Of a stretch of 64,000 nucleotides of DNA, positions 24,338 through 33,139 are shown piece by piece. Where the stretch lies: positions 62,001 to 126,000 of the forward strand of contig NZ_QLMI01000003.1 of the NCBI RefSeq assembly GCF_003259835.1. Reading direction: 5' to 3'. The DNA is from Flavobacterium aquaticum (GTDB taxonomy: Bacteria; Bacteroidota; Bacteroidia; Flavobacteriales; Flavobacteriaceae). The notes under the pieces are model-generated. The model did no database searches, had not been told where the DNA came from, and worked only from the letters and a program-made list of their open reading frames with translations. The first letter of the stretch is position 1. The number at the start of each line of letters is the position of its first letter. The translations under genes and the position numbers were made by a program.

Positions 24338-24997
24338 TTAATCGATTTTCATTTCAGGAATATCTCCTTCAATGATTAAATCTGCTTCTGTTGCTTTGAT
24401 GATATCTTCTACTGAAACACCTGGAGCACGTTCTAACAATTTGAATCCTTTTGGAGTGATTTCTAAAACTGCTAACTCTGTAACTACTTTTTTCACACAA
24501 CCAACACCTGTTAATGGAAGCGTACATTTTTTCAAAATTTTCGATTCTCCTGCTTTATTTACGTGCATCATGGCTACGATAATATTTTCTGCCGAAGCTA
24601 CTAAATCCATGGCGCCACCCATTCCTTTTACCATTTTTCCTGGGATTTTCCAGTTGGCAATATCTCCGTTTTCAGAAACTTCCATCGCTCCTAAAATCGT
24701 TAAATCTACTTTTTGAGCACGAATCATTCCAAAACTAAATGCTGAGTCAAAAAAACTTGCTCCAGGTAAAGTAGTAATCGTTTGTTTTCCTGCGTTGATG
24801 ATATCAGCATCTTCTTCTCCTTCAAAAGGGAAAGGTCCCATACCTAAAACTCCATTTTCCGATTGAAATTCAACTGAAATATCCGTGCGAACATAATTGG
24901 CAACTAAAGTAGGAATTCCGATTCCTAAGTTTACATAGTAACCGTCATTTACTTCTTGTGCTATTCTTTTTGCGATTTGATTTTTATCTAATGCCAT
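24338..24997 (-). CDS. scoB: 3-oxoacid CoA-transferase subunit B
   Basis: Beta subunit of succinyl-CoA:3-ketoacid CoA-transferase, which moves CoA between succinyl-CoA and acetoacetate. The 219 residues fit the family. The motif QSENGVLGMGP near 44-54 contains the glutamate that forms the CoA thioester intermediate, and the late TLPLTGVGCVKKVVT segment is characteristic. Its partner scoA is upstream on the same strand, but a four-helix-bundle gene lies between them, which is unusual for a pair that normally abuts. Acetoacetate could come from ketogenic amino acids or poly-hydroxybutyrate; neither pathway is visible here. Confidence 0.94.
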   Translation of the reverse strand: MALDKNQIAKRIAQEVNDGYYVNLGIGIPTLVANYVRTDISVEFQSENGVLGMGPFPFEGEEDADIINAGKQTITTLPGASFFDSAFSFGMIRAQKVDLTILGAMEVSENGDIANWKIPGKMVKGMGGAMDLVASAENIIVAMMHVNKAGESKILKKCTLPLTGVGCVKKVVTELAVLEITPKGFKLLERAPGVSVEDIIKATEADLIIEGDIPEMKID

Positions 24998-25010
24998 ATT
25001 TTATTTAATG

Positions 25011-25024
25011 ATTTGAAAATTTGA
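25011..25024. repeat. Left inverted repeat flanking the four-helix-bundle gene
   Basis: ATTTGAAAATTTGA, repeated in part up to 25037 (ATAATTTGAAAATT). The exact reverse complement lies on the other side of the gene at 25392-25405. AT-rich composition lowers the weight of the match. Confidence 0.55.
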
Positions 25025-25035
25025 TAATTTGAAAA

Positions 25036-25389
25036 TTAACCCTTCTTTGAAGAAGATATGATTTTAGAAATTATCAAATTTATCGATTGTAACTTTTTAA
25101 ATAATTCTTCATTAGGATTTGGATAGAATTCTGAATTCTGACATAGCTCTAACCAAAATTGTAACTCATCTACTTCTTTAGCTGAAATTTTAAATTTATG
25201 AATAAAATCAGCTTTACTTTCGGCATTTTGAGCTTCTCTAATATTTGCTCCTATTGATGTTCCACTTCTGAAAATTTGAGATGCCATTTCAAAACGATTT
25301 GATTTTCTAATTTCCTCTGAAAAACTTATTATTTCAAGAGCAAACTCAAATGTTAATTTTACAATTAAATTATCCTTATCGTTTCTCAT
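25036..25389 (-). CDS. Four-helix-bundle (23S rRNA intervening-sequence type) protein
   Basis: A 117-residue protein from the ATG at 25389; the frame reaches a TTG six bases further up. Features of the family are seen: FALEIISFSEEIRKSNR (helix 1), the strongly conserved QIFRSGTSIGANIREAQNAESKADF stretch (quoted in part: RSGTSIGANIREAQ), then KISAKEVDELQFWLELC. These proteins are encoded in intervening sequences of bacterial 23S rRNA and also scattered singly between unrelated genes; they form homopentamers and their function is unclear. Here the gene exactly fills the gap between scoA and scoB and is bordered by inverted AT-rich repeats, as if it had been inserted. Confidence 0.9.
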   Translation of the reverse strand: MRNDKDNLIVKLTFEFALEIISFSEEIRKSNRFEMASQIFRSGTSIGANIREAQNAESKADFIHKFKISAKEVDELQFWLELCQNSEFYPNPNEELFKKLQSINLIISKIISSSKKG

Positions 25390-25391
25390 CT

Positions 25392-25405
25392 TCAAATTTT
25401 CAAAT
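25392..25405. repeat. Right inverted repeat flanking the four-helix-bundle gene
   Basis: TCAAATTTTCAAAT, the exact reverse complement of 25011-25024. A further CTTCAAATTAT continues to the scoA stop codon at 25421. It may be part of the ribosome-loading region of the inserted gene. Confidence 0.55.
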
Positions 25406-25420
25406 TAAAGAATCTTCAAA

Positions 25421-26119
25421 TTATTTTTGTCTAACAGTTCTTTGCTCAATTCTTTTCTCAAATTTCTCTCCTTGGAAAATACGGTTTACCATAATTCCTG
25501 GAATGTGAATTTCGTTTGGATTTAAAGTTCCTGCTGGTACTAATTCTTCAACCTCAGCGATAGTGATTTTTGCAGCACCTGCCATACAAGCGTTGAAATT
25601 ACGAGCTGTTCCTTTGAAAATAAGATTTCCAGCTTCATCACCTTTCCAAGCTTTTACGATTGAAAAATCAGCTTTATAAGCCAATTCCATTACGTGCATT
25701 TTTCCATTGAATTCGCGTGTTTCTTTTCCTTCTGCGACTTCTGTTCCGAAACCTGCTGGTGTAAAGAATGCTGGAATTCCGGCTTGTGCAGCACGGCATT
25801 TTTCAGCTAAAGTTCCTTGTGGTGTTAATTCTACATCTAATTCTCCTGAAAGCATTTGACGTTCAAACTCTGCATTTTCTCCCACATAAGAAGAAATCAT
25901 TTTTTTGATTTGACGTTTTTGTAATAGTAATCCCAATCCGAAATCATCAACTCCTGCATTATTTGAAATACAAGTTAAATTGGTTACATTTTTACGAACT
26001 AATTCAGCAATACTGTTTTCGGGAATTCCACAAAGACCAAAACCACCTAACATGATGGTTTGTCCGTCTTGAATTCCTTCCAACGCTTCTTTAACGTTAT
26101 TAACTTTTCTAGAAATCAT
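25421..26119 (-). CDS. scoA: 3-oxoacid CoA-transferase subunit A
   Basis: Alpha subunit of the CoA-transferase completed by scoB. The 232 residues carry the family's glycine-rich CoA-binding stretch [15 protein letters not shown] near 22-36 and the conserved [16 protein letters not shown] segment near 51-66. The C-terminus is basic. It follows the PBP1A gene by 18 bases, so it probably shares the long minus-strand transcript from ricT. The normal alpha/beta pairing with scoB is broken by the four-helix-bundle gene, which must be transcribed through. Confidence 0.94.
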   Translation of the reverse strand: MISRKVNNVKEALEGIQDGQTIMLGGFGLCGIPENSIAELVRKNVTNLTCISNNAGVDDFGLGLLLQKRQIKKMISSYVGENAEFERQMLSGELDVELTPQGTLAEKCRAAQAGIPAFFTPAGFGTEVAEGKETREFNGKMHVMELAYKADFSIVKAWKGDEAGNLIFKGTARNFNACMAGAAKITIAEVEELVPAGTLNPNEIHIPGIMVNRIFQGEKFEKRIEQRTVRQK

Positions 26120-26137
26120 ATTTTGGTTTGTTGTTGT

Positions 26138-28429
26138 TTATAATCCGAATTCATCCATACTAGGTTCATCTGTTGGCACAGCTGTTGAATCCACTACTTT
26201 TTTAGGTGTCCAACAATCTACTTTAATTTTTAAATCGTCTGGTTTTTCGAATGGTTCTTTGGATACATCTAAATCACTGTCCGCATAACATTTTTTCATG
26301 AAGATTCCCCAAATAGGTAGTGCAGTTGTAGCTCCTTGTCCATAATGAGTAGATTTAAAATGCGCTGCTCTATCTTCGTTTCCAACCCAAATCCCAGTTG
26401 CTAAATTTGGTACCATTCCGATAAACCAACCATCAGAGTTGTTTTGAGATGTTCCTGTTTTTCCAGCAATTGGATTTCCAAAACTATAATCATAATTTCG
26501 AAATCCTGCACCTCCCCATTTTAGTCTTGATCCAGTTCCCGATTGTGTTACCCCTTCCATTAATTTTACAACGGCATAAGCAACATCTTTATTTACTACA
26601 TCTTTTGTAACTGGCACTGGTTGATCAATAACTACTCCGTTTTTATCTTCAATCTTGATAATAAATGTTGGTTTTACATATACTCCTTGGTTAGCAAAAG
26701 TACTCATAGCACCTACCATTTGCTCCACCGTAATATCAACAGCACCTAATGCAATTGAAGGTTGCTCTGGAATATCAGAAGTAACTCCTAATTCTTTTGC
26801 CATCGCTACAACAGCTTTTGGTCCCACTCTATCAATTAACTTAGCAGAAACTGTGTTTACCGAATTTGCTAATGCTTTTTGTAATGTAATGGTTCCTCTA
26901 TAATTTCCATCGGAATTCTTTGGAGACCAATCGGCATCAATTCCCCATTTGCCTTTTGGCATAGTGAAATAACTATCGATGATAGAATCACAAGGAGACA
27001 TTCCTAGTTGTTCGATAGCTGTTGCATACAAAAATGGCTTAAAAGTAGAACCTACTTGTCTTGCTCCTTGCCCAACGTGATCGTATTGGAAATATTTATA
27101 ATTTACACCACCTACCCAAGCTTTTATGTGACCGCTTCTTGGTTCCATTGCCATCATACCTGTTTGCAACATGTGTTTGTAATAAATGATGGAATCTGTT
27201 GGTTTCATGAGGGTATCTTTTTCTCCTTCATAAGTAAAGATTTTCATTTTTGCTGGTACATCAAAAGACTTGATAATTTCCTCTTTCGTTTTCCCATTCA
27301 AATCCATTTTTCTCCAACGCTCAGAGTTTTTCATGGCTTGCATCATAATTTGCTGCGTTTGCTCTGGAGTAATATCAACGAAAGGAGCGTTTTCTTGGTC
27401 TTTCTTTCCTTCAAAAAACTCTTTTTGAAGATTTTTAAGATGTTCGTAAACCGCTTCCTCGGCATATTGTTGCATTTTGGAATCGATAGTCGTGTAGATT
27501 TTTAAACCATCGCGATACAAATCATATTCCGTTCCGTCTTCTTTTAAATGGTCTTTCACCCATTTTTTCATGTAATCTCTTAGATATTCTCTGAAATAAG
27601 TAGCGCTTCCTTCGGAATGACTTTCTGGTCTAAAATCTAATTTTACTGGGAGTTTACTTAATTCTGCTTTTTTTGATTCAGAAATTACGCCATTTTTAAC
27701 CATTTGTCCTAAAACGGTATTTCTTCTATCTAAAACTAATTGCGCTCTTTTTTTACGATTTGGATTATATAACGAAGGATTTTTTAGCATTCCAACAAAC
27801 AAAGCACCTTCTTCGATAGTTAAATCCTTAGGTTCTTTGTTCATGTAGATTTTAGCTGCCGAACGAATTCCAACCGCACCATTTACAAAATCTACTTGAT
27901 TTAAATAAAGTGCAATAATCTCTTGTTTTGTATACTGACGTTCTAAACGAATAGCAATAATCCATTCTTTTACTTTTTGAATTACCCTAAACAAAATGAA
28001 TTTTGAACCTTCACCGTGAAATAAGTTTTTAGCTAACTGTTGGGTTAAAGTACTTGCTCCTCCATCTCTACCTAATCGAACAACCGCACGTAAAGTTCCT
28101 TTAGCGTCAATTCCTGAATGTTCGTAAAAACGTTCGTCTTCTGTTGCTACTAGGGCTTTTACTAAATGTTGTGGTAATTCTTCGTATTTTACAGGCGTTC
28201 TGTTTTCTTTAAAGAATTTTCCAATAACTACTCCATCCGAAGAAATGATTTCAGTTGCTACATTTGAATCTGGATTTTCTAAATCGTCAAACGAAGGCAT
28301 TTTCCCGAAAAATCCCCATGATGCAAAAAGGAATAATAAAATTACTCCTAAAAATCCGTAGGCAAATAATTGCCAAAATTTTCTTTTATACTCTGAAAAA
28401 TCGTTTGTATTTGCTTTTTTGGTAGCCAT
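26138..28429 (-). CDS. mrcA: Bifunctional penicillin-binding protein 1A
   Basis: A 763-residue class A PBP that polymerises and cross-links peptidoglycan in the periplasm. Membrane anchor about 17-40. Glycosyltransferase GT51 domain about 60-230 with catalytic E97 in VATEDERFYEH and the GGASTLTQQLAKN motif. Transpeptidase domain with S461 in GSTFKPF, the S523-V-N525 motif and K657-T-G-T660 in AGKTGTSQ. The LQKALANSVN and KSTHYGQGA stretches complete the picture. It starts one base after the gldH stop codon, so cell-wall synthesis and a gliding lipoprotein share an mRNA. Symbol mrcA is used in the E. coli sense; ponA is the alternative. Confidence 0.96.
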   Translation of the reverse strand: MATKKANTNDFSEYKRKFWQLFAYGFLGVILLFLFASWGFFGKMPSFDDLENPDSNVATEIISSDGVVIGKFFKENRTPVKYEELPQHLVKALVATEDERFYEHSGIDAKGTLRAVVRLGRDGGASTLTQQLAKNLFHGEGSKFILFRVIQKVKEWIIAIRLERQYTKQEIIALYLNQVDFVNGAVGIRSAAKIYMNKEPKDLTIEEGALFVGMLKNPSLYNPNRKKRAQLVLDRRNTVLGQMVKNGVISESKKAELSKLPVKLDFRPESHSEGSATYFREYLRDYMKKWVKDHLKEDGTEYDLYRDGLKIYTTIDSKMQQYAEEAVYEHLKNLQKEFFEGKKDQENAPFVDITPEQTQQIMMQAMKNSERWRKMDLNGKTKEEIIKSFDVPAKMKIFTYEGEKDTLMKPTDSIIYYKHMLQTGMMAMEPRSGHIKAWVGGVNYKYFQYDHVGQGARQVGSTFKPFLYATAIEQLGMSPCDSIIDSYFTMPKGKWGIDADWSPKNSDGNYRGTITLQKALANSVNTVSAKLIDRVGPKAVVAMAKELGVTSDIPEQPSIALGAVDITVEQMVGAMSTFANQGVYVKPTFIIKIEDKNGVVIDQPVPVTKDVVNKDVAYAVVKLMEGVTQSGTGSRLKWGGAGFRNYDYSFGNPIAGKTGTSQNNSDGWFIGMVPNLATGIWVGNEDRAAHFKSTHYGQGATTALPIWGIFMKKCYADSDLDVSKEPFEKPDDLKIKVDCWTPKKVVDSTAVPTDEPSMDEFGL

Positions 28430-28430
28430 A

Positions 28431-28928
28431 CTATTTTATTTTTTCAATTCTTAATCCTAGTTCTGTAATTCCTTTTAGTTCTGATACACCATCTACTTTG
28501 CCTGTTTCTCTTACTGCCTGAACTACCTCAACATTATATTTTCCTGCTCTGTTAAATTTGAAATTTTCTAAATACCATAATTTACTTTCCTTTACATCTG
28601 AGAAACCTTCACCCAATAAAGTTCCATCCGGATTTGCCATTTGGTATTCTAACGTATCTACTTTTATGGTTGGTTTTTTTCCCGGCTCTTTCATCGTAAC
28701 AATTAAATACATGTTGTTAAATGGGTAATCATTATTATTTCTTACATTTAGAAACAAATGATACGGATTTACCGTGTCTTTTTGTTCAAATGCAAAACGC
28801 AAGGTGTCTGATTTTTTCCAAGAACCGTCTAACTCTTTGTATTCGCTAAAAAATTGCTTTTCATCGCATGAGAAAAAAAGCACAGTAAATAGCATTAACC
28901 CAATAAATTTAGTCTTTTTTAGGAGCAT
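28431..28928 (-). CDS. gldH: Gliding motility lipoprotein GldH
   Basis: Lipoprotein required for gliding in Flavobacterium and linked to the type IX secretion apparatus. I place the start at 28928 (MLLKKTKFIGLMLF, 165 residues); the upstream in-frame ATG at 28991 lies deep in ricT and gives no signal peptide start. The lipobox is LFFSC with the cysteine about 21 residues in. The remaining domain is beta-rich, with KQFFSEYKELDGSWKKSDTL near the start, typical of GldH. The start overlaps the 3' end of ricT by 20 bases, an arrangement consistent with coupling. It supports a gliding, type IX-secreting organism, as do the two cargo proteins in the window. Confidence 0.9.
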   Translation of the reverse strand: MLLKKTKFIGLMLFTVLFFSCDEKQFFSEYKELDGSWKKSDTLRFAFEQKDTVNPYHLFLNVRNNNDYPFNNMYLIVTMKEPGKKPTIKVDTLEYQMANPDGTLLGEGFSDVKESKLWYLENFKFNRAGKYNVEVVQAVRETGKVDGVSELKGITELGLRIEKIK

Positions 28929-30072
28929 TTTTGAAATTTGATGGTTTACGTTTTTTGTTTTTATTGTTGTTCTTTTTCTTAGGTTGATCAAAACGAGTTA
29001 AACTGTCTTGTCCTACCACATTTTCGAACTTTTTCTCTACTTCTTGAACCGTTTCCACTACATAATCTTCCAATGCTGCTACACGCTCTTTTTTCTTATT
29101 AATCGCTACAATTTCTTTTACTTTTGCAACTGGTAAAACCAACCAATGTGCAGGAGCATTAGCATAAGAAAACCACATGATTTCTTTGAAAATATCGATT
29201 TTCTGACAATAAGCATCGCCTTTTTCGGTATGTAATTTTGTATCCATATCAGGCATATCTTTCAATGCATCCAAATACGTATCTAATTCATAATTCAAAC
29301 AACACTTTAGTTTACCACATTGTCCGGCTAACTTTTGTGGATTTAAAGATAACTGTTGGTAACGCGCAGCCGAAGTATTTACACTTCTAAAATCGGTTAA
29401 CCAAGTAGAACAACACAATTCTCTTCCGCATGAACCAATTCCACCTAAACGAGCGGCTTCTTGACGGAAACCTACTTGCTTCATCTCAATTCTAATCTTA
29501 AATTCTTGTGCAAATTCTTTGATTAATTGACGGAAATCTACACGATCATTTGCGGTGTAATAAAACGTAGCTTTAGAACCATCGCCCTGAAATTCGACAT
29601 CCGAAATTTTCATTTCTAATTTCAAGTTGATAGCAATTTCTCTGGCGCGCATACGCACCGCTTCTTCTTTATTTCGAGCTTCTGTCCAAATATCAATATC
29701 TCGTTGAGAAGCTTTTCTGTAGATTTTAGCTAATTCTTTATCTGGATTTTCGCCTTTCTTTTTCATTTGAATTTTTACCAATTCGCCTGTCAAAGTTACA
29801 ATTCCGATGTCATGTCCTGGTGAAGCCTCAGTTGCTACGATATCTCCAATAGCTAGAGTTAGCTTTTCTGTATTTCTAAAAAATTCTTTTCTGCCGTTTT
29901 TAAAACGAATTTCTGCCGCATCAAATGGCTCTTGACCACCTGGCAACGTCATGTTTGACAACCAATCGAAAACCGAAAGTTTGTTGCAGCTATCGGTGCC
30001 GCAAGTCCCGTTATTGTTACATCCTTTAGGTGTGCCGTCTTTAGCACCCGTGGAACAGTTTGTACATGCCAT
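28909..30072 (-). CDS. ricT: RicT-like PSP1-domain protein
   Basis: A 387-residue protein from the ATG at 30072 (MACTNCSTGAKDG). RicT (YaaT) of Bacillus forms an Fe-S-bearing complex with RicA and RicF that affects RNase Y and development. Here the PSP1 domain lies at about 110-200, followed by the cysteine-rich signature GSCGRELCCSTWL and KLKCCLNYELDTY. The N-terminus has further cysteines (CTNC, CNNNGTCGTDSC), a Bacteroidota-style addition, and the C-terminus is a Lys/Asn-rich tail (KKKNNNKNKKRKPSN) suited to RNA binding. RicA and RicF are not nearby, so its partners may differ. gldH overlaps its end. Confidence 0.88.
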   Translation of the reverse strand: MACTNCSTGAKDGTPKGCNNNGTCGTDSCNKLSVFDWLSNMTLPGGQEPFDAAEIRFKNGRKEFFRNTEKLTLAIGDIVATEASPGHDIGIVTLTGELVKIQMKKKGENPDKELAKIYRKASQRDIDIWTEARNKEEAVRMRAREIAINLKLEMKISDVEFQGDGSKATFYYTANDRVDFRQLIKEFAQEFKIRIEMKQVGFRQEAARLGGIGSCGRELCCSTWLTDFRSVNTSAARYQQLSLNPQKLAGQCGKLKCCLNYELDTYLDALKDMPDMDTKLHTEKGDAYCQKIDIFKEIMWFSYANAPAHWLVLPVAKVKEIVAINKKKERVAALEDYVVETVQEVEKKFENVVGQDSLTRFDQPKKKNNNKNKKRKPSNFKNAPKKD

Positions 30073-30133
30073 AATTTTGAATATATGTTGATTGTCCGTT
30101 TTTTGGACTACGTTTCTAAAATGTTTTTGAGCG

Positions 30134-30165
30134 TAAAGATATTGATTTTTTATGGAAACTTTCAA
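30134..30165 (-). promoter_or_regulatory. Promoter of the ricT-gldH-mrcA transcription unit
   Basis: On the minus strand TTG (30165-30163) and TATCTTTA (30141-30134) are 21 bases apart, one base from the TAnnTTTG consensus. The leader would be about 55-60 bases. Confidence 0.5.
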
Positions 30166-30192
30166 AAATCAATCTCGAAGTTCGCCAAAAAG

Positions 30193-30230
30193 AAAAAACC
30201 TATCTCATTATAAAACGAAATAGGTTTTCA
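30193..30230 (-). terminator. Terminator of the trhO-trhP-ferredoxin operon
   Basis: On the minus strand AAAACCTAT (30228-30220) pairs with ATAGGTTTT (30203-30195) around a 16-base loop, followed by TTTTTT-rich sequence. It lies 25 bases after the ferredoxin stop codon and before the ricT promoter. Confidence 0.8.
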
Positions 30231-30252
30231 TATAGTATTGTAAAACAAAAAA

Positions 30253-30483
30253 TTAAGTTTCTTTTACGGTAATAATATGCACTGGACAAGCTTTTGCAGC
30301 TAATTCACAATTTTCAACAATCGTATGGTCGGCCGATTTTAAAGTATGAAAACCTTTGGCATCAACCGATTTAATTAATACTGATTTTCCGTCTTTTTTT
30401 GACATTTGAAACTGAGCTGGCGCCATTTCAACACAATAATTGCAACCAATACATTTGTCTCTTTGAAGCGTAACAACGACCAT
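30253..30483 (-). CDS. Small ferredoxin, one [4Fe-4S] cluster
   Basis: A 76-residue electron carrier. The cluster cysteines are C11, C14 and C17 in DKCIGCNYC, and a late CP motif in AAKACPVH; C59 in VENCELA is extra. Between them is a 40-residue insert rather than a second CxxCxxC motif, so only one cluster is expected. Its ATG overlaps the stop codon of trhP by one base (TAATG), so it is translated with trhP. That coupling suggests it may deliver electrons to TrhP or help keep its cluster intact; this is inference. Confidence 0.88.
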   Translation of the reverse strand: MVVVTLQRDKCIGCNYCVEMAPAQFQMSKKDGKSVLIKSVDAKGFHTLKSADHTIVENCELAAKACPVHIITVKET

Positions 30484-31724
30484 TAGTTTTCAACAATTTT
30501 ATACATTTTATCCGATAAACGAATGCGGAACGGCACTTTTAAAGTACAACTATCGCCTTTAGTTGCTTTTTCAGAAGTTACATCATTCACAAAGAAATCT
30601 TCTAAAATTAATTCTTGCGCTCCTGTTGATGGACCTGTGATTAAGATTTTATCACCTTTTTTAATGTCGTAAGCTTCAATTTTGAATTCAGCTATGCTTG
30701 ATTTTGGGAAATAATGCATTCCTTTTCCAACGTAAACTTTTTTCTGAGTCGCATTAGAACCTGGATTGTCTGACCACTCGCCTAATTTTTGTCCCAAATA
30801 ATAACCGCTCCAAAAACCACGATTATAAACCGTTGCTAAAGCTTCCATCCAAGTATTGATTTTTTCTTTAGTGAAAGTTCCTTCGTAATAAGAATCGATT
30901 GCTTCGCGATACGTTTTGATAACGGTTGCTACATAATCTGCAGCGCGTCCACGACCTTCAATTTTTAATACTTTGATACCTGAGTCGATTACTTGGTCAA
31001 GAAAATCTAACGTACATAAATCTTTTGGCGACATCATGTATTCGTTATCAATTTCGATTTCAAAACCTGACTCTTGGTCGATTACGGTATACTTTTTACG
31101 ACAATTTTGTTTGCACGCACCACGATTGGCTGATGAATTATGCGAATGTAAACTCAAATAACATTTTCCTGAAACCGCCATACACAAAGCACCATGACCA
31201 AAGATTTCAATCTCTACTAAATTTCCACTTGGTCCTTTGATTTGTTCTTTTTCGATGTCATCGGTGATTTTCTTTACTTGACGCAAACTCAACTCGCGAG
31301 ACAGAACAATTGTATCAGCAAACATCGCATAGAACTTTACAGTTTCGATGTTCGTAACATTCAATTGGGTAGAAATGTGCACTTCAATTCCCATGGTGCG
31401 AGCTGTCATAATAACTGCTTGATCAGATGCGATTACTGCTGTAATTCCTGCTTCTTTGGCTTTAGTTAAAAGTGTTTTTACAATCGATAAATCATGATCG
31501 TAAATAATGGTATTCAAAGTTAGATAGGTTCTAACGTTTTTTTCTTTGCAACGACGCGCAATTTCAGGTAAATCATCTAAAACGAAATTCACTGTTGCAC
31601 GAGCTCGCATGTTTAATTGTTCGACACCAAAATAAATGGAATCGCAACCATTATCTAACGCCGCTTGCATGGATTCGAAATTTCCTGCAGGCGCCATTAA
31701 TTCTATTCTTCCAGAAGTTGTCAT
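30483..31724 (-). CDS. trhP: U32-family tRNA hydroxylation protein TrhP
   Basis: A 413-residue member of the peptidase U32 family, closest in design to E. coli TrhP (YegQ), which makes 5-hydroxyuridine at tRNA position 34 using prephenate. The N-terminal half has the family's barrel signature (ELMAPAGNFESMQAALDNG, FGVEQLNMRARA). Four cysteines for an Fe-S cluster lie in GKCYLSLHSHNS and GACKQNCRKKY. The C-terminal ~86 residues (about 328-413, KKVYVGKG to RIRLSDKMYKI) form the U32 C-terminal domain and closely resemble the end of the upstream TrhO protein. Joined by TAATG overlaps to trhO upstream and to the ferredoxin gene downstream. Confidence 0.88.
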   Translation of the reverse strand: MTTSGRIELMAPAGNFESMQAALDNGCDSIYFGVEQLNMRARATVNFVLDDLPEIARRCKEKNVRTYLTLNTIIYDHDLSIVKTLLTKAKEAGITAVIASDQAVIMTARTMGIEVHISTQLNVTNIETVKFYAMFADTIVLSRELSLRQVKKITDDIEKEQIKGPSGNLVEIEIFGHGALCMAVSGKCYLSLHSHNSSANRGACKQNCRKKYTVIDQESGFEIEIDNEYMMSPKDLCTLDFLDQVIDSGIKVLKIEGRGRAADYVATVIKTYREAIDSYYEGTFTKEKINTWMEALATVYNRGFWSGYYLGQKLGEWSDNPGSNATQKKVYVGKGMHYFPKSSIAEFKIEAYDIKKGDKILITGPSTGAQELILEDFFVNDVTSEKATKGDSCTLKVPFRIRLSDKMYKIVEN

Positions 31725-33082
31725 TAGCTGATAATTTTAAATAATTTATCGGATAATCTTACTCTAAAAGGCACTTCAAATGTTATTTTATCGCCAACTT
31801 TTGCTGATGAATTTTCAGTTCCGTTTACGAACATTTTTTCTAAAACCATTTCTTGATTACCAGTTGTTGGTCCTGAAATTAGAATTCTGTCACCAACATT
31901 TAATTCTTGGTTTTCTATAACGAAAAGTCCCACTTGTGCTTTCACATAATAATGTTCGGCTTTACCAAGCAATACTTTTTTTACTTTTATTTTCTGACGA
32001 ATGTCTTTTGTTTTTTCGGCTACAGCCAGAGGTTTATCCGAAAGTTCTCCTGAATGTTTGAATTTTAAATTTTCCGATTTTCCTTTTCGGAACACTTTAT
32101 TACCCACTTGTTTTCCTCTACGAAGTTTTACTTGTTCGGCTAATGGCAAATGAGTAATTTCTAAACATTCGGTTGAACAACAATTTTCCATAGCTTCTTT
32201 ACATTCGTCACATTGAATGAATAGTAAATGACAACCATCGTTCAAACAATTCGTGTGATTATCGCAAGGTTTTCCACATTGGTGACATTGCGAAACAATA
32301 TCGTCGGTAATTCTTTCACCTAATCTGTGGTCGAAAACGAAGTTCTTTCCGATGAATTTACTTTCTAAACCTTCTTCTTTGATTTGTTTGGCGTAATTGA
32401 TAATTCCACCTTCAAGCTGAAACACATTTTTAAAACCTTGATGTTTGAAATAAGCTGAAGCTTTCTCGCAACGAATTCCTCCTGTGCAATACATCACCAA
32501 GTTTTTATCTTCTTTGAAATCTTTTAATTGCTCATTAATGATAGGTAACGATTCACGAAAAGTTTCCACATCTGGAGTAATCGCACCTTTAAAATGACCG
32601 ATTTCACTTTCGTAATGATTTCTGAAATCAACAACAATCGTGTTTGGATCTTCTAATATTTGATTAAATTCTTTGGCTTTTAAATGCACGCCGATATTGG
32701 TAACATCAAAAGTTTCATCATTCAAACCATCTGCTACAATTTTATCACGAACTTTTACGGTTAATTTTAAAAACGAATGGTCATCGTGTTCTACAGCGAC
32801 ATTCAAACGAATGCCACGCATAAAATCATACGCTTCTAAAGTTTCTCTAAAAGCTTCAAAGTTTTCGGCTGGAACCGACATTTGAGCATTGATACCTTCT
32901 TTGGCTACATAGGTACGACCAAGAGCGTCGAGTTTGTTCCATTCTATAAATAAATCGTCGCGAAATTTTTTGGGATCTTCAATTTTGGCATACGCATAGA
33001 AAGATAATGTAAGACGTTGTTTTCCGGCTTCATCAATTAATTGAGCTCTTTCTTCTGCGCTTAAGGTGTTATACAGTTGCAT
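31724..33082 (-). CDS. trhO: Rhodanese-domain tRNA uridine(34) hydroxylase TrhO with U32-type C-terminal domain
   Basis: E. coli TrhO (YceA, about 350 residues) makes 5-hydroxyuridine at tRNA position 34 using O2. This protein has 452 residues: an N-terminal acylphosphatase-like domain (about 1-110), a rhodanese domain (about 125-230) with the active-site cysteine C199 in MYCTGGIRCEKA, and a cysteine-rich metal-binding region (CHQCGKPCDNHTNC to CCSTEC) near 280-325. The extra ~87 C-terminal residues (366-452, KVKKVLLGKA to RVRLSDKLFKI) match the C-terminal domain of TrhP encoded next, including ISGPTTGNQEMVLEKMFVN against ITGPSTGAQELILEDFFVN. It has its own promoter and starts the operon. Core function firm; role of the extra domain unknown. 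Confidence 0.9.
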   Translation of the reverse strand: MQLYNTLSAEERAQLIDEAGKQRLTLSFYAYAKIEDPKKFRDDLFIEWNKLDALGRTYVAKEGINAQMSVPAENFEAFRETLEAYDFMRGIRLNVAVEHDDHSFLKLTVKVRDKIVADGLNDETFDVTNIGVHLKAKEFNQILEDPNTIVVDFRNHYESEIGHFKGAITPDVETFRESLPIINEQLKDFKEDKNLVMYCTGGIRCEKASAYFKHQGFKNVFQLEGGIINYAKQIKEEGLESKFIGKNFVFDHRLGERITDDIVSQCHQCGKPCDNHTNCLNDGCHLLFIQCDECKEAMENCCSTECLEITHLPLAEQVKLRRGKQVGNKVFRKGKSENLKFKHSGELSDKPLAVAEKTKDIRQKIKVKKVLLGKAEHYYVKAQVGLFVIENQELNVGDRILISGPTTGNQEMVLEKMFVNGTENSSAKVGDKITFEVPFRVRLSDKLFKIIS

Positions 33083-33139
33083 GCTATAAACGTTTAAGTG
33101 AGAAATATATTTTGAATTCTAAATGGAAGAATTCGGGCA

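Noticed and set aside
25011..25405. Insertion sequence carrying the four-helix-bundle gene
   Set aside because: No transposase and no clear target duplication; only AT-rich inverted flanks, so reported as an observation and not as a mobile element.
27008..27505. 165-codon plus-strand open frame inside the PBP1A gene
   Set aside because: It is the antisense shadow of a well-conserved gene, with residues rich in Phe, Cys and His from codon complementing and no start signal or domain.
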